Shown: positions 32,083 to 41,763 of the stretch, piece after piece
Position numbering within the stretch: the first letter of the stretch is position 1
How the letters are laid out: the number at the start of each line of letters is the position of its first letter
Assembly: GCA_026418055.1 (NCBI GenBank)
Contig: JAOACB010000012.1
Coordinates: forward strand, 1-60,986
Source of the DNA: Fimbriimonadales bacterium
GTDB lineage: Bacteria; Armatimonadota; Fimbriimonadia; Fimbriimonadales; Fimbriimonadaceae
Direction of reading: 5' to 3'
DNA length: 60,986 bases
Position numbers and translations under genes: made by a program
The notes under the pieces: generated by a model
The model's database searches: none
What the model saw: only the letters and a program-made list of their open reading frames with translations
Told to the model about the DNA's origin: nothing

Positions 32083-33120
32083 TCAGAGCACGAGGCTCAC
32101 GAACAGTCCCGATTCCCGGCGCACGGCGCCCGCAAGCTCCAGCTCGGTCAGTTCGGCCAGCAGCTCTCCGGGGGCCAATCCCGTGCGCTCGGCCAGCAGC
32201 TCCGAGGGCAACGGCCGCTCGCGAAGCGCCTCCAGGATGCGTCGCTGGACGGCGTTGAAACCCTCCTCGTCGTCGGAACGCAGCTCCAAGGGGCGCGCGA
32301 CCCCGACCGCCTCCAAGACCTGTTCGGGGTGGTCCGTCAGTGCCGCGCCGTCTCGCACCAGCGCGTGCGAGCCGCGGAACGACGGCTGGGTGATCGGACC
32401 GGGCACGACGAAAACGTCCCGACCCAATTCGGCGGCGGCGTTCGCCGTCAGGATGGCGCCGCTGCCGGCAGGCGCCTCGATGACCACGACGGCCCGCGAG
32501 AGGGCGGCGATCAGCTGGTTGCGCAGGGGAAACCGGTAGGCCAGCGCCTTCGTTCCGACCGCGAACTGGCTCACCAACACCCCGGACCGTCGGATGCGCT
32601 CGAACAGGGGACGGTGCGCGGCGGGATAGGCCACGTCCACTCCGGTCCCCAGCACCGCCGCGGTCGGTCCGCCTGCCGCCAAGGCTCCCTCGTGAGCGGC
32701 CGCGTCGATTCCCAGCGCTCCGCCGCTCACCACGGTGACCCCGGCTTCCGCGAACGCCTGAGCGAACTTGAGAGCACAGCCCTTGCCGTACGGCGAGGCG
32801 TTGCGCGTGCCCACGATGGCGATGGTGGGCCTGTGGAGGCAGTCGTCGTCTCCCCATACGAACAGCGCGGGCGGGGCGTGGCCGGTCTCCCGCAGCGTCG
32901 CAGGAAGCTCCTTCTCCGTGAGCAGCCGAACGCCCAGGGATAGAGCGCGCTCGAGGGCTTGCAGGCTGGCCCTTTCGGCTGCTTGGCGCTCGGAGGGGCT
33001 CAGCAGGGCCAGCAACCGCTCCTCCGAAAAAGGCCCGTCGCCGAGGTCCGCGAAGAGACCCCGGCGACGTTGGACGGTGAGCTCGGCGGCCAGCAACCGT
33101 TGCCAGAACCGCTCCCGCAT
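32083..33120 (-). CDS. dprA: DNA-processing protein A
   Basis: 345 residues from ATG 33120. Extended Rossmann fold of DprA/Smf: AIVGTRNASPYGKGCALKFA, TVVSGGALGIDAAAHEGAL, VLGTGVDVAYPAAHRPL, FPLRNQLIAALSRAVVVIEA, and SGAILTANAAAELGRDVFVV. A C-terminal winged-helix (FNAVQRRILEALRERPLPSE) follows. It loads RecA on incoming single-stranded DNA during natural transformation. The start is 7 nt after the PQQ-propeller gene stop, so the two are probably co-transcribed. Confidence 0.93.
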   Translation of the reverse strand: MRERFWQRLLAAELTVQRRRGLFADLGDGPFSEERLLALLSPSERQAAERASLQALERALSLGVRLLTEKELPATLRETGHAPPALFVWGDDDCLHRPTIAIVGTRNASPYGKGCALKFAQAFAEAGVTVVSGGALGIDAAAHEGALAAGGPTAAVLGTGVDVAYPAAHRPLFERIRRSGVLVSQFAVGTKALAYRFPLRNQLIAALSRAVVVIEAPAGSGAILTANAAAELGRDVFVVPGPITQPSFRGSHALVRDGAALTDHPEQVLEAVGVARPLELRSDDEEGFNAVQRRILEALRERPLPSELLAERTGLAPGELLAELTELELAGAVRRESGLFVSLVL

Positions 33121-33127
33121 CGTCCGG

Positions 33128-34780
33128 CTACAGGCCCATGGCTGGGCCGCCGCCCTTGCCACCTCCAGGACCGCCGCCGGGACCTCCCGTGGGAGTGCGC
33201 GGATTGGCCCCGGTGGGTCGGCTGAGCGGACGGAGCGTGTTGTCGATGAACAGCGTGTAGTTCTGCTTGGCCTCGTTGCCGAACCAGTCCGATGCCACGA
33301 CGGTGATCGTGCGGCGGCCGTTGTTCAGGGGCCGGTTCTTGCCGACCGAGGAGACTCGCACGGTGGCGAACCCGTCCCGATCGAACGAGTGCTCGTAGGG
33401 GACGCCGTCCACCAGGACCTTGATCGTCTTGTCGTTGACACCGGTGCCCTCGTCCTCGATCCGGAAGATCAGATCGAGGGGCGGCTGGCCGGAGACCTCG
33501 GCGCCGGGATCGGGCCAGACCATGCGAATGGTTGGAGGCGTGAGGTCGACCCCGGTTTGTCCGTCGAACGCAAGGAGGCTGCCGTCCCGTGCGAGCAGCA
33601 GCAGCGTGCCGCCGACCGCCACCGGCGAGCTGGCCGCGGTGACGACCACGGGAGCGGTCGTGCCCGCGGTCGCGCCTCCGCGCGGACCTCCCCGCGGTCC
33701 GCCACCCATGGGTCCCTCGCCACCCAATCCGGGGATGCCTCCCGGACCGCCCATGCCGGACATTGCGCCCGTCGCGGCCTCCGTCCGCCGCACCATCGGC
33801 TGCACCAGGAACGCCCACTTGAGCTCGCCCGACTTCGGATCGATCAGGCTGATGTTGCCTTCCGCAGTGGGAACCGACACGAGCTGCCCGACGATCGTCG
33901 GGCCGGCGACGGGAGTGGAGCTGAGAGCGATCGGCTTGGAGCTGATCGGTCGGCCGGTGTTCGGTTCGAAGGCGAGCAGCTGGCCCTCTCGGGTCACGAC
34001 GGCGACCATGTCCACGGACGCCGCGGCGGAGAACGTCAGGAAGGAACCGACGTTGCGCTGCCACTTCGGGTTGCCGGTGACAGCGTTCAGCGCGGAGATC
34101 CACTGGCCGTTCAGGACGTACACGGTGTCGCCGAAAACGGCCGGCGTCACGTCGGTGGTCAGCACGCCGAAGCGCCTCTCCCACTGCGTGCGCTGGTTGG
34201 TCACGCTCTTGGCGATCAGCTTGTTGTCGCCCGTTTGGATGAGGATGTTGGAGCCGTGGCTGGACATGCCTCCCACGATTCCCGCGAAGATGCGTTGCGG
34301 GTTCTCCCACACCGGCTTGCCGGTCGCGGCTTCCAGCGCCATCACGCTGTTGTCGGTCATCGCCACGGCGACGAACTTGCCCGCGACGCCCACGGGGTCT
34401 CCGATGGTTCCCACCGGGGCGAGGTACATCCACTTCATTTCGCCAGTGGCGGGGTCGATGCCGTAGACCTGGCGGTTCGTGGCGGCGGCAACCAGCACTC
34501 CGTCCACCAGCACCGGCGTCGTGCGGAAGTTGCCGTCGATCGGATCGGCGACGGGGAAGCGCCAGAGCTGGTTGCCGCTCTCGCGGTCCACGGCGTAAAC
34601 CCGACCCCCGACGGCCACGTGGATCCGGTTGCCGTCAGCCGTGGGGCGACCCAGCGGTGCGACCTGGGTGCTCTGAGCCCACCTCCACGCAAGGGGAAGA
34701 GGGCCGTCGATCTGCGCGACCGCAGAGGCGGCCAGAGCGACCGCCGAGAGGCCGATTGCGAGGATCCGCAACTTCACCAT
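33128..34780 (-). CDS. Secreted PQQ-type beta-propeller protein
   Basis: 550 residues from ATG 34780, chosen because it gives a clean signal peptide (VKLRILAIGLSAVALAASAV). PQQ-like propeller repeats follow: GRVYAVDRESGNQLWRFPV, RQVYGIDPATGEMKWMY, SVMALEAATGKPVWEN, QWISALNAVTGNPKWQR, and ISLIDPKSGELKWAF. A Gly-rich linker interrupts the last blades; an Ig-like domain (PTIRMVWPDPGAEVSGQPP, RTITVVASDWFGNEAK) and a Gly/Pro tail end it. No PQQ-dependent dehydrogenase active-site residues are visible, so it may be an assembly or binding scaffold (BamB-like). Confidence 0.7.
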   Translation of the reverse strand: MVKLRILAIGLSAVALAASAVAQIDGPLPLAWRWAQSTQVAPLGRPTADGNRIHVAVGGRVYAVDRESGNQLWRFPVADPIDGNFRTTPVLVDGVLVAAATNRQVYGIDPATGEMKWMYLAPVGTIGDPVGVAGKFVAVAMTDNSVMALEAATGKPVWENPQRIFAGIVGGMSSHGSNILIQTGDNKLIAKSVTNQRTQWERRFGVLTTDVTPAVFGDTVYVLNGQWISALNAVTGNPKWQRNVGSFLTFSAAASVDMVAVVTREGQLLAFEPNTGRPISSKPIALSSTPVAGPTIVGQLVSVPTAEGNISLIDPKSGELKWAFLVQPMVRRTEAATGAMSGMGGPGGIPGLGGEGPMGGGPRGGPRGGATAGTTAPVVVTAASSPVAVGGTLLLLARDGSLLAFDGQTGVDLTPPTIRMVWPDPGAEVSGQPPLDLIFRIEDEGTGVNDKTIKVLVDGVPYEHSFDRDGFATVRVSSVGKNRPLNNGRRTITVVASDWFGNEAKQNYTLFIDNTLRPLSRPTGANPRTPTGGPGGGPGGGKGGGPAMGL

Positions 34781-34944
34781 CGCCTTGTTCCACTCCTTGG
34801 GCGTCCGCGAGCGAGCCGCAGACGTCGGGTCCATTCTAGCCTCGGCCCGAGCCTCGTGTCTAGGAACCCTCACAGCATCGGACGCTCTCCGGGAGGCCCG
34901 AGTAACGGGTCCGGGCGGATAGACTGTCGGGCAGGGAGTCCACG

Positions 34945-35655
34945 GTGCGGGTCCAGAAGCTGCCGATCCTGTGCTACCACAAGTGCGGTCCGGCCTCGGC
35001 GGAGGGCAGGAGGCTGAACGTCGAGCCGGCGCGCCTGGCGTCGCACGTGCGCTTCCTGCGTCGGAGGGGCTTCGGGTTCGTGCTGGCGGGGGATCTGGCC
35101 GACCGCTGGCCGGACCAAGCCGCGTGCCTGACGTTCGACGACGCGTACGTCTCGACGCTCGAGCACGGATTCGAGGTGTTGCGGTCGCTCGGGGTGCGCG
35201 CCAGCGTTTACCCCGTCACCGCTCGGGTCGGCGGCATCGCCGACTGGCAGGGGGGAGACGGCGCGCGCCTTGCCGATTGGGAGGCTCTGCTCGCGGCACA
35301 CAGGGACGGCTTCGAGATCGGTAGCCACACGGCGACCCACCCCGCGCTCGATGCGATGGATGAGGCGGCCCAGCGCGCGGAGATCGGGCGCTCGCTGACG
35401 GAACTGAGGGAGCGGGGAATCGAGCCCCGCTCATTCTGCCACCCGTACGGCAGACACAACGCCGCGACGCTGGAGGCCCTTCAAACGCTGGGGGTGCCGG
35501 TCGGCCTCGCGCTCGGCCGGAGGCCCGCCACCGCTGGCGACCCCAGGCTGCGGCTTCCTAGGATCGCGGTGGCCTACAGCGACGGCCTGCCGATGCTGGT
35601 GTACAAGCTGACCCTGAAGCCGTTGCTGGCTCAGGCCTCAGGCAAGGCGAAGTGA
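34945..35655 (+). CDS. Polysaccharide deacetylase (NodB homology)
   Basis: 236 residues, no signal peptide. Motif 1 [11 protein letters not shown] (catalytic base Asp and metal Asp), motif 2 SHTATHPAL (HxxxH metal ligands), motif 3 FCHPYGRHN. The opening PILCYHKCG is the usual first strand (YHxx) of CE4 enzymes. It would remove acetyl or formyl groups from N-acetylated sugars. GTG start 34945; TAGACT about 20 nt upstream may be a -10. Its end overlaps leuC by 25 bases, tail to tail. Confidence 0.88.
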   Translation: MRVQKLPILCYHKCGPASAEGRRLNVEPARLASHVRFLRRRGFGFVLAGDLADRWPDQAACLTFDDAYVSTLEHGFEVLRSLGVRASVYPVTARVGGIADWQGGDGARLADWEALLAAHRDGFEIGSHTATHPALDAMDEAAQRAEIGRSLTELRERGIEPRSFCHPYGRHNAATLEALQTLGVPVGLALGRRPATAGDPRLRLPRIAVAYSDGLPMLVYKLTLKPLLAQASGKAK

Positions 35656-37010
35656 CCGGCCAAAGCGGTGGCGGCTGCCACCGAGGGTGAGCAGAGGTGC
35701 GTGCGCGACCGGGGGCCCTGCCTGCCCTCGTACGGCCTGTTCGAGGTCGACGCGCTCCTCTGGAAGGGACGCAGGATGTCCCCGTTCATCCCCAGGCACA
35801 TCGAGCATCCGGAGCCGTGCCACTCGAAGCCGGCCTCGACGAACGTGCGGTCGAGGCCCTCCTGCTCGGCCAGTCGCCTCACCCGGGAGCTTCCCGGAAC
35901 CACCATGGCGCGCACCCCTGGCGCCACGCGCTTGCCGCGCACCACCGCGGCCGCCTCGCGCAGGTCCTCCAGACGGCCGTTGGTGCAGGAGCCGATGAAC
36001 ACGACGTCGACCCTCAGGTCGCGCAGCCTCTGGCCAGGCTCGACGCCCATGTACCGTTGCGCCTTGGCCTCGGCCTCCGTGGAGGGCTCCGGAATCGGCT
36101 CGTCCAGCTCGGTGGCCATCGCCGGGGTCGTTCCCCAGGTCGCCAACGGACGCAAGCCCTCGACGTCGATGGTGGCCTCGCGGTCGAAACTCGCGTCGTC
36201 GTCCGACCGGAGCGTGGCGCAGAGCGCCTCGAGCTCACGGAAGGCGTCGCCTTTCGGCGCGAACGGTCGGTCGCCCTCCGCGATGTACGCGAGCGTCGTT
36301 TCGTCGGGAGCGACCAACCCAGCCCTCGCGCCCATCTCGATGCTCATGTTGCACACCGTCATGCGTCCCGCCATCGAGAGGGCTCGGATCGGTTCCCCTG
36401 CGTACTCCACGACGTAGCCGGTGCCGCCGCCCGCGCCCAGCGTTCGGATGATCTTGAGGATGAGGTCCTTCGGCCCGGCCGACGGAGAGGGCTTGCCGAG
36501 GAGGGTGATGCGCATCGTCTTGGGCTTGCGCGGCACCCGAAGGGTCTGCGTCGCCAGCACGTGCTCGACCTCGCTCGTTCCGATGCCGAAGGCCAGCGCG
36601 CCGAAGGCCCCGTGGGTTGCGGTGTGGCTGTCGCCGCAAACGATGGTTCGCCCGGGCAGGGTGATCCCCAGCTCCGGCCCCATCACGTGCACGATGCCCT
36701 GCCACTCGTGCCCCATCCCGAAGAACCGGATGCCGAACTCTCTGCAGTTCCGCTCGAGAGCCTGCAGCTGCTGGCCGCTGAGCGACTGGGGATCGATCGG
36801 AAGGCCGTCGGTGCGAACGTTGTGGTCGGCGGTGGCGAACGTCAGGTCTGGGCGACGGACCTTGCGGCCGGCGGCGCGAAGACCGTCGAACGCCTGCGGC
36901 GAGGTGACCTCGTGCACGAGGTGCCGGTCGATGTACAGCAACGTGCCGCCCCCTGGCAGCTCGGTCACCACGTGGGCGTCCCACACCTTGTCGAACAGGG
37001 TCGAGGGCAT
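35631..37010 (-). CDS. leuC: 3-isopropylmalate dehydratase large subunit
   Basis: 459 residues. Aconitase-family enzyme of leucine synthesis that isomerises 2- to 3-isopropylmalate. Seen: [20 protein letters not shown]-type [38 protein letters not shown], and the three [4Fe-4S] cysteines in FIGSCTNGR and [11 protein letters not shown], then [14 protein letters not shown]. The small subunit LeuD is not adjacent, so it must lie elsewhere. Runs against the deacetylase gene with a 25-bp overlap. Confidence 0.95.
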   Translation of the reverse strand: MPSTLFDKVWDAHVVTELPGGGTLLYIDRHLVHEVTSPQAFDGLRAAGRKVRRPDLTFATADHNVRTDGLPIDPQSLSGQQLQALERNCREFGIRFFGMGHEWQGIVHVMGPELGITLPGRTIVCGDSHTATHGAFGALAFGIGTSEVEHVLATQTLRVPRKPKTMRITLLGKPSPSAGPKDLILKIIRTLGAGGGTGYVVEYAGEPIRALSMAGRMTVCNMSIEMGARAGLVAPDETTLAYIAEGDRPFAPKGDAFRELEALCATLRSDDDASFDREATIDVEGLRPLATWGTTPAMATELDEPIPEPSTEAEAKAQRYMGVEPGQRLRDLRVDVVFIGSCTNGRLEDLREAAAVVRGKRVAPGVRAMVVPGSSRVRRLAEQEGLDRTFVEAGFEWHGSGCSMCLGMNGDILRPFQRSASTSNRPYEGRQGPRSRTHLCSPSVAAATALAGHFALPEA

Positions 37011-37108
37011 CGATTGCAGATTGTACAGCGTTTCCCACCATCGGGCCAGGCGGGATAAACTGAGGGTTCCCGGCCAACGCGCGAGGATCGGGACGGAGGT
37101 GGACGAAG

Positions 37109-38272
37109 GTGGCCAACGAGGTCAAACCGCTGGCGGCGACGCCGCCCATGGGCTGGAACAGCTGGAACACGTTCGGCGAGAAGGTGGACGCCAAGGTGGT
37201 GTGCGAAACGGCGGACGCCATGGTTCGGCTCGGGATGCGAGAGCTGGGCTACGAGTACGTCGTGATCGACGACTGCTGGAGCGACAAGCGGGGCCGGGAC
37301 TCGAACGGAGACCTGGTTCCCGATCCCGAGCGCTTTCCAGACGGGATCAAGGCGGTGGCGGACCACGTGCACTCCCGGGGCCTCAAGTTCGGCATCTACT
37401 CCGATGCCGCCAACCTCACGTGCGCGAAGTGGCCCGGCAGCTTCGAGCACGAGGAGCAGGACGCCGCGCTGTTCGCGTCGTGGGGAGTGGACTTCCTCAA
37501 GTACGACTACTGCCACGCTCCCGAGGACCAGGCTTCGGCGATCGACCGCTACCGGCGGATGGGCGACGCCCTGCGCGGCTGCGGCAGGGAGATCCTGTTC
37601 TCCATCTGCGAGTGGGGAGGGCGCGCTCCCTGGCTTTGGGGCAGGTCCGTCGGAGGCCACATGTGGCGAGCCACCGGAGACGTCGTGGACGCTTGGTACG
37701 AGAAGGACCTGATTTGGGGTGGACTCACCATCAACGCCGCCATCGACCACGCGGTCGCCATCGGCGACTACACCGGGCCGGGAGGCTGGAACGACTTCGA
37801 CATGCTGGTGGTGGGCATTCGAGGCCAAGGCCACACCGGGAAGGGCAACTGCTCCGACATCGACTATCGCACGCAGATGTCGATGTGGTGCCTGTTCGCG
37901 TCGCCGTTGATGGCGGGTTGCGACCTTCGCTCCGTCGACGCCGTGTCGGCCGAGACGATGCTGAATCCCGAGGTGATCGCTGTCGACCAGGACCCGCTCG
38001 GCAAGGCCGCCAAGCGAGTCAGCCAGAACGGTCCGCTCGAGGTTTGGCAGAGGCCGCTCGCCGACGGCTCCTTCGCCGTCGGACTGCTGAACCGCGGCGA
38101 GGAGGAGTCGGAGATCACCCTGCGCTGGCACCATCTCGGGGTGCTCGATTCGACTCCAGCGCTGGTGCGCGACCTCTGGAAGCGCCAGGACGTCGGGGAG
38201 TTCCGAGAGAAGGCCTCGGCGACCGTCAGGCCTCACGAGACCGTGCTCTGGAAGGTCACGCTCCGATCGTAG
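37109..38272 (+). CDS. Alpha-galactosidase, GH27 family
   Basis: 387 residues, no signal peptide. Hallmarks: [52 protein letters not shown], nucleophile Asp in DFLKYDYC, and acid/base Asp region [12 protein letters not shown]. The C-terminal beta domain ends with [18 protein letters not shown]. It removes terminal alpha-galactose and may also act on alpha-N-acetylgalactosamine. GTG start with GGAGGTG upstream. The 3' end overlaps the TerB-like gene by 17 bases. Confidence 0.93.
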   Translation: MANEVKPLAATPPMGWNSWNTFGEKVDAKVVCETADAMVRLGMRELGYEYVVIDDCWSDKRGRDSNGDLVPDPERFPDGIKAVADHVHSRGLKFGIYSDAANLTCAKWPGSFEHEEQDAALFASWGVDFLKYDYCHAPEDQASAIDRYRRMGDALRGCGREILFSICEWGGRAPWLWGRSVGGHMWRATGDVVDAWYEKDLIWGGLTINAAIDHAVAIGDYTGPGGWNDFDMLVVGIRGQGHTGKGNCSDIDYRTQMSMWCLFASPLMAGCDLRSVDAVSAETMLNPEVIAVDQDPLGKAAKRVSQNGPLEVWQRPLADGSFAVGLLNRGEEESEITLRWHHLGVLDSTPALVRDLWKRQDVGEFREKASATVRPHETVLWKVTLRS

Positions 38273-38777
38273 CGCAGGTCGGGCCCTGGACGGGTTTCGA
38301 ATCGCCCAGGGCCTCGTACAGCCGGCGAACCCAAACGCCGAGGGCTTCCAGCTCCTCGAGCGAGATCGACCCGTCGGAGCCGATCACGGCGTAAGCCAGG
38401 GACTCCAGCGCCTCGACGATGTCGCGGGCCAGGCAGGTGCCCTCGCGCCGGTCGAACTCGATGGCGGCTCGAACGATCTCGGGCAGCGACGCATCCGCCG
38501 CTGACTCGGGGGTTTCGCGCAGGGTCGCCGCCAGCTGCCCGTCGTAGGTGGAATCCAGCCGGCACAGCGTCGAGAGCAGCTCGCACTCGGCGTCGTCGAA
38601 CCTTCGGTCCGCATGGGCCAGGCCGAGGAAGATGCGAGAGACCGCACGCGCGAGGGACGCGCAGATCTCCTCGGGGGCGCTCCAGCCGCCCTCGTTGCTG
38701 AGCGTCCGACAGGCGTCCGCGAGCGTCGCGTAGCTCCTCAGGGCGATCGACTCAGGGAGAGCTTGGAGCGTTGCCAT
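38256..38777 (-). CDS. TerB-like helical protein
   Basis: 173 residues, all-helical. IFLGLAHADRRFDDAECELL and AYAVIGSDGSISLEELEALG match the two acidic, EF-like segments of TerB/tellurite-resistance-type domains (Asp-x-Ser/Asp...Glu). TerB domains bind metal and often sit in membrane-associated stress complexes; no partner is seen here. TACGAT ends 4 nt before ATG and may be a -10 for a leaderless message. Confidence 0.55.
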   Translation of the reverse strand: MATLQALPESIALRSYATLADACRTLSNEGGWSAPEEICASLARAVSRIFLGLAHADRRFDDAECELLSTLCRLDSTYDGQLAATLRETPESAADASLPEIVRAAIEFDRREGTCLARDIVEALESLAYAVIGSDGSISLEELEALGVWVRRLYEALGDSKPVQGPTCATIGA

Positions 38778-38829
38778 CCTGATCGTAACAACGCACGAAC
38801 GGCCTCTCCGCGTTGCCGGTCCCAGAGGC

Positions 38830-39513
38830 TCAGCCGACGGGTGGGAGCGTCAGGTCCTCCGTGCCGACCTGGCGCAGGCGCAAGCCGAACACGACTTGGA
38901 CGGCTTCCGCGAACGCCCTCGCCGCCTCCCCACACTCCACCCTGCGGCCGCACTCTTCGCTGAGCGAGGTCACACCATAGTCGCGGATGCCGCAAGGCAC
39001 GATCCACTGGAAAGGCGAAAGGTCGTTGTCGCAGTTCAGGGCGATGCCATGGTACGAGACCCACCGGCGGACCTTCACGCCGATGGCCGCGATCTTGCGG
39101 TCGCCGACCCAAACCCCGGTGTGCGGGGGGAAGCGTCTGCCCGCAAGGCCGAAGGCCGCCACGGTACGGATCAAGGTCTCCTCGAGCTCCCGGAGCCATC
39201 GGTGCAGGTCCCTCCCGGCCAGCTCCAATGGGAAGATCGGATAGGCCACCAGCTGTCCGGGCCCGTGGTAGGTGACGTCGCCGCCGCGGTCCGTCCTGCA
39301 GACCTCGATGCCGAGCTCGCGGTAGAGCTCCGTGGGAAGAAGCAGGTTCTCTTCGTGGAACGAGGCTCCCAGAGTCAGCACCGGCGGGTGTTGCACGAGC
39401 AGAAGGGTCGGTGGCCGCTCTCCCGAGGCGACGAGCGCCGCCAGCCGTCGCTGAAGCTCGAAGCACGCTTGGTAAGGGGTCGTGCCGAGGTCGCAGCAAA
39501 CCGCTTCCGTCAC
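38830..39513 (-). CDS. lipB: Octanoyl-[acyl-carrier-protein]-protein N-octanoyltransferase
   Basis: 227 residues. Transfers octanoyl from ACP to lipoyl domains. Seen: PTLLLVQHPPVLTLGAS, RTDRGGDVTYHGPGQLVAYP (signature), KIAAIGVKVRRWVSYHG (catalytic Lys), and NDLSPFQWIVPCGI (catalytic Cys). The GTG start overlaps the stop of the cyclase-like gene (GTGA), so the two are translationally coupled. LipA was not found nearby. Confidence 0.95.
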   Translation of the reverse strand: MTEAVCCDLGTTPYQACFELQRRLAALVASGERPPTLLLVQHPPVLTLGASFHEENLLLPTELYRELGIEVCRTDRGGDVTYHGPGQLVAYPIFPLELAGRDLHRWLRELEETLIRTVAAFGLAGRRFPPHTGVWVGDRKIAAIGVKVRRWVSYHGIALNCDNDLSPFQWIVPCGIRDYGVTSLSEECGRRVECGEAARAFAEAVQVVFGLRLRQVGTEDLTLPPVG

Positions 39514-41318
39514 GCGTCCTCCGTGGGGTTGAGCACCACCAGCACCCGGTGCCCGTCGACCGGTTGCTTCAGCTCGGCCAAAGCCTCCCCCTCCAGGTCC
39601 TGCGCCACTGTCTCGGTTACGGCGATGCCTCCGACCGGGGCGACCTCCTCGACGTGCGCGGCGATGTCGATGACCTCCGCGAACTGCACCTCGCTCAGCT
39701 CTCCCACCACGCGGCCTTGGTGCAGGCCGATCCTCAGTCGGAACGGCGCGGCAAGCCGGTTCGTCCTGCGGTTGAACTCTGCGATCCTCGTCTGGATGCG
39801 CTTGGCGGCCGCCAGAGCTTGCGCGGCGCTTGGAAAACCCGCCACAGCGCCGTCGCCGGCCGTCGAGTGGATGGTTCCCCCAAACGCGTCGCAGCACTCT
39901 CGGACCAGGCTCTGGTATTCCCGGAACGTGTACTCCACGATGTAGGGATCGGCGTTGGCCTTCATCGCCGAGCTCTTGGCGACGTCGACGACAAGGATGC
40001 ACACGTTCGACCTCGACGGCGCCAAGAGCCTCTGGATCTCGAGCAGCTCCGTGAGGAGCGCGGCAGGGTCGTTCTCGCGCAGCAGGCGCTCCCGCCGGCC
40101 GCGCTCCTCCACGACGGCACCCAAGCTTCCTATGGCGGCGATGGCCACGGAGACGATCAGCGCCGCCGCCTTCTCCGGATAGAATTCGGCCAGGAACGCG
40201 TCGGGGCCGTGGCCAGCCCAAGGTAGCATCTCCGGCAGCTCGCTCGCCAGCGCGAACCCGAGGCAAGGCGCCAGCGCCCTCGAAAAGCGACCTGCCAGAA
40301 ATGCGATGCTCGTCTGGCCGAGGAGCCATGCGGCGACGAACACGAGGGTTACCGCGACGTTCAGAACCTCGGACCCTGTAACCCCGGGAGCGCTCTGAGA
40401 CGCCGTCTCCAAAGTCGCCGTCGCCGCAAGGAATCCCAAGCCCAGCGCCGCTCCGACCGCGAGCGAGAGGGGGAGAAGCCTCCGCCGGACTTCCGGCACC
40501 CACGGTTGCTCCAGCAACGACCTCGGCGAGGCGCTGACCTCGGGCCCCGCCCGCAACCGCTCCTCGATCTCGAACATCCTTTCGAGCAGCTCCTGACGGC
40601 TGAGCCGCTCGCGGCGCCGCTCCGCGCGCCGAAGGCGAGAGTAGGCACCCAGCACCGACACGACCGCTCCGATCGCGCCGTACAGCGCGGCGAAGATCAG
40701 CAGAGCGAGCGTAAGCAGCACCAGCTCCGGAACGATGTTGCGCTCGGAATCCGGACCCGTGTGGTGGCGGTACCAGATGGACGTGATGGCGTAGGTCGAA
40801 ATCAGAACCCAATTCAGCAGCCCGCCGAACAAAGCCAGCCTCACCATGCCGTGCCGCGCCAGGCAGGCCATCTGGGCCGTCAGAACGACGCCGAGCAACA
40901 CCACGATGCCCCCTCCGCGCAGCCGCACGTCGGCGCCGGTCGTCATCGCGACGCCGCCCGGAAGCTCGGAGAGCACGCCGCCCAGCAGGCCGAAGACCGT
41001 CGAGCCCGCGATCAGGCCGAGGGGTTTCTCCGTGGCTCGGATCCACAGGTCGTGCAGCCATCGGGCGGCGGGACCGAACACGACGCGACACAGCGCCTCC
41101 GGAACGGTCCGAAGGGGGCCGGGGGCCGCGGCTTCGCGCTCGGAGGCTTCCGACAGAGAGCCGCGAACGCCATTCAGCGCGGAGCGGACGAGGTCGATCG
41201 GAAGCTGGAACCGCTCGGCGAGCCTCTCCGGGTCGGCATGGATCGCCTCCGGGTGCATCCGGAGGTGTTCCGCGAGTTGCAGCAGGCCTGCCGATGGGGA
41301 GCCGGCGGAGGATGTCAT
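39510..41318 (-). CDS. Membrane protein with degenerate class III nucleotide-cyclase domain
   Basis: 602 residues from ATG 41318. N-terminal ~90 residues soluble, then two groups of membrane helices (about 95-225 and 300-410) separated by a charged helical segment (RLRRAERRRERLSRQELLER). The C-terminal cyclase domain (about 438-600) keeps ILVVDVAKSS and the metal loop STAGDGAVAGF, but where cyclases have the adenine-reading Lys it shows TIHST, and where N...R stabilise the transition state it has VIDIAAHVEE. It may be inactive or catalyse something else. Coupled to lipB by GTGA. Confidence 0.75.
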   Translation of the reverse strand: MTSSAGSPSAGLLQLAEHLRMHPEAIHADPERLAERFQLPIDLVRSALNGVRGSLSEASEREAAAPGPLRTVPEALCRVVFGPAARWLHDLWIRATEKPLGLIAGSTVFGLLGGVLSELPGGVAMTTGADVRLRGGGIVVLLGVVLTAQMACLARHGMVRLALFGGLLNWVLISTYAITSIWYRHHTGPDSERNIVPELVLLTLALLIFAALYGAIGAVVSVLGAYSRLRRAERRRERLSRQELLERMFEIEERLRAGPEVSASPRSLLEQPWVPEVRRRLLPLSLAVGAALGLGFLAATATLETASQSAPGVTGSEVLNVAVTLVFVAAWLLGQTSIAFLAGRFSRALAPCLGFALASELPEMLPWAGHGPDAFLAEFYPEKAAALIVSVAIAAIGSLGAVVEERGRRERLLRENDPAALLTELLEIQRLLAPSRSNVCILVVDVAKSSAMKANADPYIVEYTFREYQSLVRECCDAFGGTIHSTAGDGAVAGFPSAAQALAAAKRIQTRIAEFNRRTNRLAAPFRLRIGLHQGRVVGELSEVQFAEVIDIAAHVEEVAPVGGIAVTETVAQDLEGEALAELKQPVDGHRVLVVLNPTEDA

Positions 41319-41365
41319 CGGGCGAACCAGCCCATGATACTTCCCTCCCGAGGGGCCCGAAGGAT

Positions 41366-41371
41366 CATAAT
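41366..41371 (+). promoter_or_regulatory. -10 element of rnpB
   Basis: CATAAT ends 6 nt before the predicted 5' end of RNase P RNA, the spacing expected for its promoter. A -35 is not clear. Confidence 0.5.
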
Positions 41372-41376
41372 CGGCT

Positions 41377-41703
41377 CGGGAGCCGGCCGGGTGGCGGCGC
41401 TCGGCGAACCGTCGCCGGGTGAGGAAAGTCCGGACTTCGCAGGGCACGGCGCCCTGGGCAACCAGGGGCGGGGCGACCCGACGGAAAGTGCCACAGAAAC
41501 CAAACCGCCCCGGGGATCCGGGGTAAGGGTGAAACAGTGGGGTAAGAGCCCACTCCGGTCCGCCGCAAGACGGGCTCGGGGGCAAACCCCGCCGGAAGCA
41601 AGGCCAAATAGGGAGGCGATGACGCGGCCCGCCGAGCCTCCGGGTTGGCCGCCTAGACAGATCGCCACACAAAGACAGAATCCGGCTTACAGGCCGACTC
41701 CCG
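41377..41703 (+). ncRNA. rnpB: RNase P RNA, bacterial type A
   Basis: The ribozyme core that matures tRNA 5' ends. Both conserved P4 strands are present, GAGGAAAGTCCGGAC at 41420-41434 and ACAGAATCCGGCTTA near 41675-41689. The outer P1 helix pairs GGGAGCCGGCC (41378-41388) with GGCCGACTCCC (41692-41702) with one mismatch. Internal landmarks AGGGTGAAACAGTGGGGTAA and GCAAGGCCAAATAGGGAGGC are typical. Ends are approximate to a few bases. Confidence 0.93.
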
Positions 41704-41711
41704 CCAAGCTT

Positions 41712-41743
41712 TCGGCCCGCGCGTCCTGCGACCCGCGGGCCGA
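41712..41743. terminator. Hairpin between rnpB and the convergent small-protein gene
   Basis: TCGGCCCGCG (41712-41721) pairs with CGCGGGCCGA (41734-41743) around a 12-nt loop, 9 nt after rnpB. It probably terminates both convergent transcripts. Confidence 0.6.
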
Positions 41744-41763
41744 TCCGAAAGAGCGAACCGAAG

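Noticed and set aside
30274-32943. 889-residue plus-strand open frame
   Set aside because: Antisense to the KimA-like transporter and dprA; its composition (HDQRRE-rich) is typical of GC-skewed shadows.
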